DNA of 64,000 bases from Akebia trifoliata (Eukaryota; Streptophyta; Magnoliopsida; Ranunculales; Lardizabalaceae), in contig CM030714.1 in the NCBI GenBank assembly GCA_017979445.1, positions 8,749,049 to 8,813,048 of the forward strand, written 5' to 3'. This document shows, piece after piece, positions 58,385 through 64,000 of this stretch. Positions within the stretch are counted from its first letter, which is position 1. The number at the start of each line of letters is the position of its first letter. The notes beneath the pieces were generated by a model. The model saw only the letters and a program-made list of their open reading frames with translations, ran no database searches and was not told where the DNA came from. The translations under genes and the position numbers were made by a program.

Positions 58385-60941
58385 GATATTTTTGATCTTT
58401 GGTTTCTTCCAATCTCCATCTTCTTAGTTTTTTTTTTTTTTAATGGGTTCTTAATTTTTATGCGGTTTGAATAATGTAAATGAGCGATTTTCTTTGTTAA
58501 TTTGGAAAAATCTATGTAAATAATTTATCTTTCTGTTTGTTTATTTGTTGGGTAATTTTCTTTGGTAATTATTTTGATGGATTTCATATTTTGAATGATT
58601 AGATTAAGATTTAGATCGATGGGTCTCTTCGAATCATCTGTGTGAAGGCTCTGATATTAAATTTGAATGTCAATTCAGCAATAAAAATATTTTCTAGAAA
58701 ATAAATTTTAATTAGGGAAATTTGAATTTCAATTCGTCGCTTCTTCACAGCCATCAAAAAATTGTGTGCCCCCCCTTCGAAAATGGGCTCTCCCAACTAA
58801 GCAGATGGGTGCCTTGTTTGTGTACGATTGTGCGGTTAACTAATTGGTCATAGGCTCTACCCCCTACATTGGGAGATTTGATTCATTCTGAACTAAAAAT
58901 AAAAGTTAAAAAGAGTTTCTCTTTGACGAGGTACCGTAGGTATGTACCCTGCCTTTGTTTCTAGGGTAGGGTTGTACTGACAAAATCTTAGGAAATAAAA
59001 TTTTATCTTCTATGACTAAAAAATTTCGTAGTTGACTGAGTTTTTGTGAGATGATCTCTACGGTCAATAGATTATCTTTACAAAAAAAAAAAAAAAATCA
59101 GTTAATTCTGAAATTTCTAATCCCATGAAAAGTGATTATAAATTATTGGTAAATATGGATGATTTTTTATTTTTATCTTATAAATTAGGGTGAGAAATTT
59201 TAGAATTGGTTGATTTTTTTGTAAGAATGATTTTTTCGTCATAAAAGATCATGTTCACAAAAAAAATTAGTTCATTCTGAAATTTTTAACCCATATAAAA
59301 TAAAATGTTTTGTTTAGAATGTTATTTAGGATTTATCAAAAGAACGCCACTCTTGTTTCTTTTGAAATCTATTTCAATGTATTAAATTATGTTCTGAAAT
59401 ATTTGAGAATCACCATCAATAGCTTCATGTAGATGTAAGATGATCCTTCGGTCCATTATATTATATTGGGTTTCTTTACAATTATCAAATTCAGAATTCT
59501 TAGATGTGCTAGTGCTTGCAGTCCATCAAAGATGTAATTGTCGAGGCAAACATATTAAATATGAGGAATGCAAATTTTTTTTTTTCTTATGCAAGTTAAA
59601 GCAATTGCGTAAGTCTTTGTTAGCATCCAAATTTAAAGAGATTTTGCAACTTTCTAAATTATTAGAAAGTCCTAAAATAAAAGTTGGGCCTACACATCTA
59701 AATTGGGATCTATTGATTTGGACGTGTCCCATATAATTTGGGTTTGAGTTTTCACATAGAAAGATCTTAATCTAAATAAATTCAAGTGATCTACATTAGA
59801 TATTAAGTTCTATATTCAAATAAATGAGTCTGACCCATTAATAATTCATGTAGTCCTTAAAATTGGAATTAGACAAATTTAAAATTTAGACCAACTAATC
59901 AAAACTATTAAGTCGAGACATAGTTGGAAAATTAAATTATCATAAGTCTATAAATATCAAAACTTCTCTCACTTGAGAATGACTTGGATCAATTTCTCCG
60001 AGAAGGGAGAAACTCTCCCTCTAGAGAAAAAGAAACTCTGAAAGTTCTCATCTAGAGATAAAGTAAAATTTTTAAAGAAAGACTTGGACTCTAATTAAAG
60101 AAAATATTAAGCTTAAAATTCCTTTTTTGGAGGTCATAAAATCCTTCTCAGTCAATTAATCGTGAAGTCCAAGAGAAGAAATCTACAAAAAGACCTTATA
60201 GAAAATAAAGTATAACAAAGCCACAATCAAAGTTAGGAAATCCTTTTCAGTTGATCAAATACGAAACCCAAAAAAAAGATAAGCTATACATTATTTTGTT
60301 GTACTTGACTGTTAATCAGAGGATAATATTAAGATTTGTATCTCTCTTTTTATCAAAAGTTAATAGAAATCATTTGTTATCGTATCTCACGAATCTTGAG
60401 GCAGATCGTAAAATTTATTTTTAATAGCCTTACCAAACTAAATACCAGTCCATTGTTAACTTTTATACTTTTTGATTGTCAAAACATAAAACTTATGTAT
60501 TCTTCACCCTCCCTCCACATCATCTTCTTTAAAAGGTCATCGTATTTTTTAAGAGTTGTGCTGGAATAACCTCAGGGTTGACCTCATTTCGCACAAAATA
60601 TAAAATGAAATAATGACAACTTGAAGAAAAGGAAGGGGAGGCAACTGAGTGCTATTCTTTTTTTCCCTTATAGGCAAGCTAGACTTGAACCCACAAACCT
60701 CAAAGTTGCTTGACAATGTTTCAAACCAACTGGATTATTAGTCTAAGCCTAAATCGAGTGCTAATTATTTTATTATTTGAAGTATAGTTATAAGATTGAG
60801 CAGGTTTAGAAGATGGCCTAGCTCCCAAGGGCCCATTTTAGCCCTAAACAACTAATTAAAGCTAGTCTTCTTTTGTCCAACTTGGTTTGATAACTGATAT
60901 CAACCAAACATATAAATCATAAATAAAAATATCCAACAAAC
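58385..60941. other. 3' UTR of the small gene and repeat-bearing spacer
   Basis: 58385-58560 is the probable 3' UTR. 58990-59310 contains gagatgatctctac, aattagttcattctgaaat and ttttaacccatataaaataaaat phrases shared, partly inverted, with the core of the PIF-like element (21230-21505). 59320-60550 holds no recognisable gene. At 60651-60755 a minus-strand gtgggttcaagtctagc (B-box-like) with an A-rich end may be a SINE fragment. Confidence 0.4.
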
Positions 60942-62502
60942 TGAAAGCGTCCTCAATCCGCGGGGTATGCGGATCCGCTTTTGACCTTTGAGGTTTTGGA
61001 GTCGCCACCTAGTTGTTACGGTCTAGGAACCAAACATTGACTCAAAACGGATAAAATAATTAATCTACAAAAGATACTAAGTTCGGGGATCACATTACGG
61101 GATTGGAAGGTGTTAGGCACCAACTTCGCCGGCAAATGCCGATCTCTACTAATTTTTAAAAAACGATTACATTGCACAGTAGACCAAAAACACAACAAAT
61201 AATAATAATAAATAAATAAATACCTCGCGGATTATAACGATTCCCTCAACACTGACGAAGAGTATCCTCGTATGTATTTCCTTGCTATTCGCCCGTTACC
61301 GGATCTGATTTCTGATCTCCAAGTTGAGGTATCTTCTTCTTAGATCTATGAGTTTTCTGATTTTTTTTTATGGATTTCAAGGTGTTTTAGAAGGGTTTTG
61401 GGTGTTTTTTGAGTTAAAGTTGGGGTATGGATGTTAGGTAAGGAGTTAGGACTTCAAAATTAGGGTTTGGAGGAGGCTAGGAAAGTTTTTTGACCTATTG
61501 TTTTTAGGATTTATTTTTAGATACGAAAATAGGTTGTAGAGACCCCTATTTATAGATTTTTTCAGGTGCACTTTAAATAGAGTTAGTGTTTAATTAGAAT
61601 TATTTTAAATAGAGTTAGTATTTAATTAGAAATACGTTAGACAGTTTTAGAGTTTGATTAGAATTCTATTAGATAGTTTTGGCGTTTGATTAGAATTCTA
61701 TTAGGGTTAGGGTTTGATTTTGGTCTTATTAGATTGACTTGATTTTAGGATTTTGACTTAAGTCTTACTTGATTGATTATATTTTAGGATTTTGACTTAA
61801 GTATTACTTGATTGACTTGATTTTAGGATTTTAACTTATGTCTCATTTAATTGACTAGATTTTAGTTAAGATTTCACTTTACATTAATTAATATTTTAAT
61901 TATTTATTTTAGACTTTTTAATTATTAAAATTATAAAATTACCATTTTGCCCTCGAAGAGGATTTTTTGCGTTTTCAGTCATTTTTCAATGTTCCAGGAT
62001 GTTTTGGATTCGATTTTTCGTAAGAAATTCAATGAGAATATTGGTTTGTGTCATTTATAAAAAATTTTGTGCGAAATGGTCGTGAACTTTATGAGGGGTA
62101 TTTTTGTAATTTTGTCAAATTTTGTGAAAATTGGCGAAATGATTTATTTAGTTTTGATTTGTTGTTTTATGTGTTTGAAAGGATTTTTCTAAGAGTAATG
62201 TAAACTCTAGGGATGTTTTTGGGGTTAGGGCTATTTTGGTCATTTGGTTATTTTTTAGTGATTTTTATTGTAAAGCTTCTTTTTTTCTACAAGATAATGT
62301 TTTTATGTTTTTGGAGTTATATTTTTTTAGTGTAGCATGATTTCTACAGTTTTGTTAGTTTGAGATACTTCATCTGAATTTCTGAAAACATATCAAGTAA
62401 CGAATAAAGCATTGAAATAATCATTCATCATTGGGAATCATCGCAATCGGATTGACGAGTTGATTAATCAGGTGATTGCAAAAATGGGGTGTCTACACAA
62501 AC
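60937..62502 (-). mobile_element. Solo LTR with 5-bp target duplications
   Basis: Bounded by perfect CAAAC duplications (60937-60941 and 62498-62502), the element 60942-62497 (1,556 bp) begins TGAAAGCG and ends GTCTACA on the plus strand. On the minus strand it starts tgtagacaccccattttt, a start I recall as common among plant gypsy-type LTRs, hence the minus orientation. The plus strand also has ggagtcgccacctagttg and ggaaggtgttaggcacc, recurrent in such LTRs. No internal region, primer site or coding sequence is present. It is best explained by recombination between two LTRs. Confidence 0.85.
61615..61875. repeat. Short tandem repeats inside the solo LTR
   Basis: Units of about 33 bases (gtttgattagaattctatta) at 61648-61705 are followed by units of about 45-48 bases (gattttaggattttgactta, attacttgattgac) at 61730-61870, three imperfect copies. 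They are part of the LTR. Confidence 0.7.
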
Positions 62503-62504
62503 AT

Positions 62505-62645
62505 AAAGTATTTTACACCCTATTGGTGCAAAATGTAACAAAAGTATATTCCACCTTATAGTTGCAAGATGTAATCAGATTATATTGCATCTTATAGGCG
62601 CATAATGAAATTAAAGTATACTTCACCATATAAATAGGGTGCCAA
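62505..62645. repeat. Four imperfect ~36-bp tandem units
   Basis: Each unit has the form agtatattccaccttatagg then tgcaaratgtaa, with divergence between copies. It starts directly after the solo LTR duplication. It is non-coding. Confidence 0.55.
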
Positions 62646-62749
62646 ATAAACACATAAAGTTACACAGACATGTCTATGAAAAAAACAACAATACTACCCA
62701 ATCAGAAAATTAGTTATCTCGCCCTCCAACCATTATAGGCGAATACGAT

Positions 62750-63560
62750 AGAGATCAATGTTGAGAGTTACAACTGCTAGCTAGTCCAAGAGGTCAATGG
62801 ACTATTGAATATTGGATGTTTTAACAGGCTTACTAGTAGCAGATGTTTGGGTGTGAACCACATCTATGAGCTTATCAATGTCTCACCAATTTGCATAGGA
62901 ATAATCATATTTTATCCAAGAGCTTAGGATTCTAGAGTAACTCAACCTTTACAACGAATGGGTTCTTTGGGTGTGGGTACAATAAATGTAGCATCATCCC
63001 CAAACTCATCGACGTCATCAAGTCTAGAGGTGTCTAAGATTTTGGGGATTGGGTCTTGTTCACATCATTTATATTATCCTCGTCAAGGTCCTTTTCGTGA
63101 GCTCTTGATCTACTCGTAGGTGGCATTATATCAGATACAAGTGACCACATTTGCCCACTATTAGCATAAATGCTTCCTTTGCAAACTGCAGATGTTTCGT
63201 TCAAAATACTACATCTTTTAGATGATATAAAAAATATTAAATCCTAAATTTATACAACGGCACAAAATTCCTAAAAAGTACAAAAACTAATATTATATAC
63301 ATCTAACCACTCCTCAGTTGTATTTAACTTGTCGACGTTAGGATCATAAGTTATAATATTCAAATAAATCTTATTCCAACATCCTCAAATTCTCTTTTGT
63401 CTATCCCATTTGTTCAACATTTACCATTTATCATAATAAACACCACTTTTTTTTTAACTCCCTCACTAGGATTTCATAGGCAATTATGTCAAGAACTTTA
63501 CGTAGTCTCCTTCCCTTCTTTACTAATTTATAGCATATCTCGACTCAAATTTCATGTTGT
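62750..63560 (-). pseudogene. Possible decayed transposon-related coding remnant
   Basis: On the minus strand long stretches read like protein in shifting frames (for example CKGSIYANSGQMWSLVSDIM, then SRAHEKDLDEDNIND), interrupted by several stops. The style is reminiscent of the linker of Myb/SANT-like proteins linked to PIF/Harbinger elements, but no diagnostic motif is present. The function is not assigned. The final 440 bases (63561-64000) show nothing. Confidence 0.25.
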
Positions 63561-64000
63561 TTGAGTGTTCAATTTGCTTTTGCACCCCTTGAATTGTGAT
63601 CCTCTAAATGACAATGGTAAAAAAAAATTATTATAATACTCACCACCTTAATTCAATGCACATGTTCGTAGTACCCTAAGAAATCCATCCCTTATTAATC
63701 CAGACTTTGATTAGATACATCCTCTTGGTTGAAATTTCAACATATTAGTTTGAAAAAAAAAATGACTCGTAAAAATTCATTAAATACTATTTAACAAATA
63801 ATCACATATAACAGTTAGAAGCATTTATAGTATCATGATCAACAATCAACTTTACAATTCAACAAATTTCAGATTTTTTTTTCATCAATCAATCTAAAAA
63901 TTTCATATGTTTTTCATTAATCGAATCAAAATTGATATACATTTGGTGATTCATTTCGATTTTTGATAAGTGGACTAACTAAAAATTTCAAAATTTTTCA

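Noticed and set aside
1..64000. CRISPR arrays, operons, bacterial-type promoters or replication origins
   Set aside because: No regularly spaced short repeats with unique spacers. Gene structure is plant nuclear, so bacterial features are not expected and none were seen.

Overview
This window is AT-rich nuclear DNA from a flowering plant, probably a eudicot; the species cannot be named from the sequence. The evidence is GT-AG introns in every multi-exon gene, a cluster of plant-specific NAC transcription factors, a plant-only isoprenylated metal-binding protein (HIPP), an intron-containing elongator tRNA-Met, a Ty3/gypsy chromovirus with a tRNA-Met-type primer site, and many small non-autonomous DNA transposons.

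Layout. From about 1.5 to 33.5 kb lie three tandem, same-strand paralogues (called NAC1, NAC2 and NAC3 here) starting at 1975, 15448 and 29027. They share exon structure, promoter blocks and intron sequence. NAC2 and NAC3 encode about 516 and 520 aa proteins ending in a single hydrophobic helix, so they are candidate membrane-tethered NAC factors. NAC1 has no downstream anchor exon and reads to a stop just past exon 4, so it should be soluble if expressed; it also has an altered DNA-contact motif. A degraded Reina-like chromovirus (4935-9882, minus strand) with perfect 5-bp target duplications sits between NAC1 and NAC2.

The rest of the cluster is spaced by small transposons. These include hAT-type MITEs with 8-bp duplications (some inside NAC introns), two back-to-back PIF/Harbinger-like elements sharing one TAA, and several foldback elements. 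From 33.5 to 44 kb there is one tRNA-Met gene (36708-36791, minus), a 187-bp tandem duplication and otherwise repeat-derived sequence. At 44.6-46.3 kb is a five-exon HIPP gene with two HMA domains, an acidic linker and a C-terminal CaaX box, with two G-boxes and a TATA box upstream. From 46.3 to 57.3 kb is a repeat desert with a tRNA-derived SINE, a 1.08-kb Mutator-like long-TIR element and more MITEs. At 58.2 kb there is a short gene for a 58-aa protein behind four G-boxes. The last 3 kb holds a solo LTR (60942-62497) with perfect 5-bp duplications and a possible decayed transposon coding remnant.

How it works together: the NAC cluster is the main biological unit. Its three members could form a graded set, two needing release from a membrane and one already free. 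In all three genes, reading through the exon-4 donor gives an early stop, so intron retention would also yield soluble forms. No CRISPR, operon, origin or previously undescribed multi-gene system is visible; the novelty is in the evolution of the cluster and its transposons.
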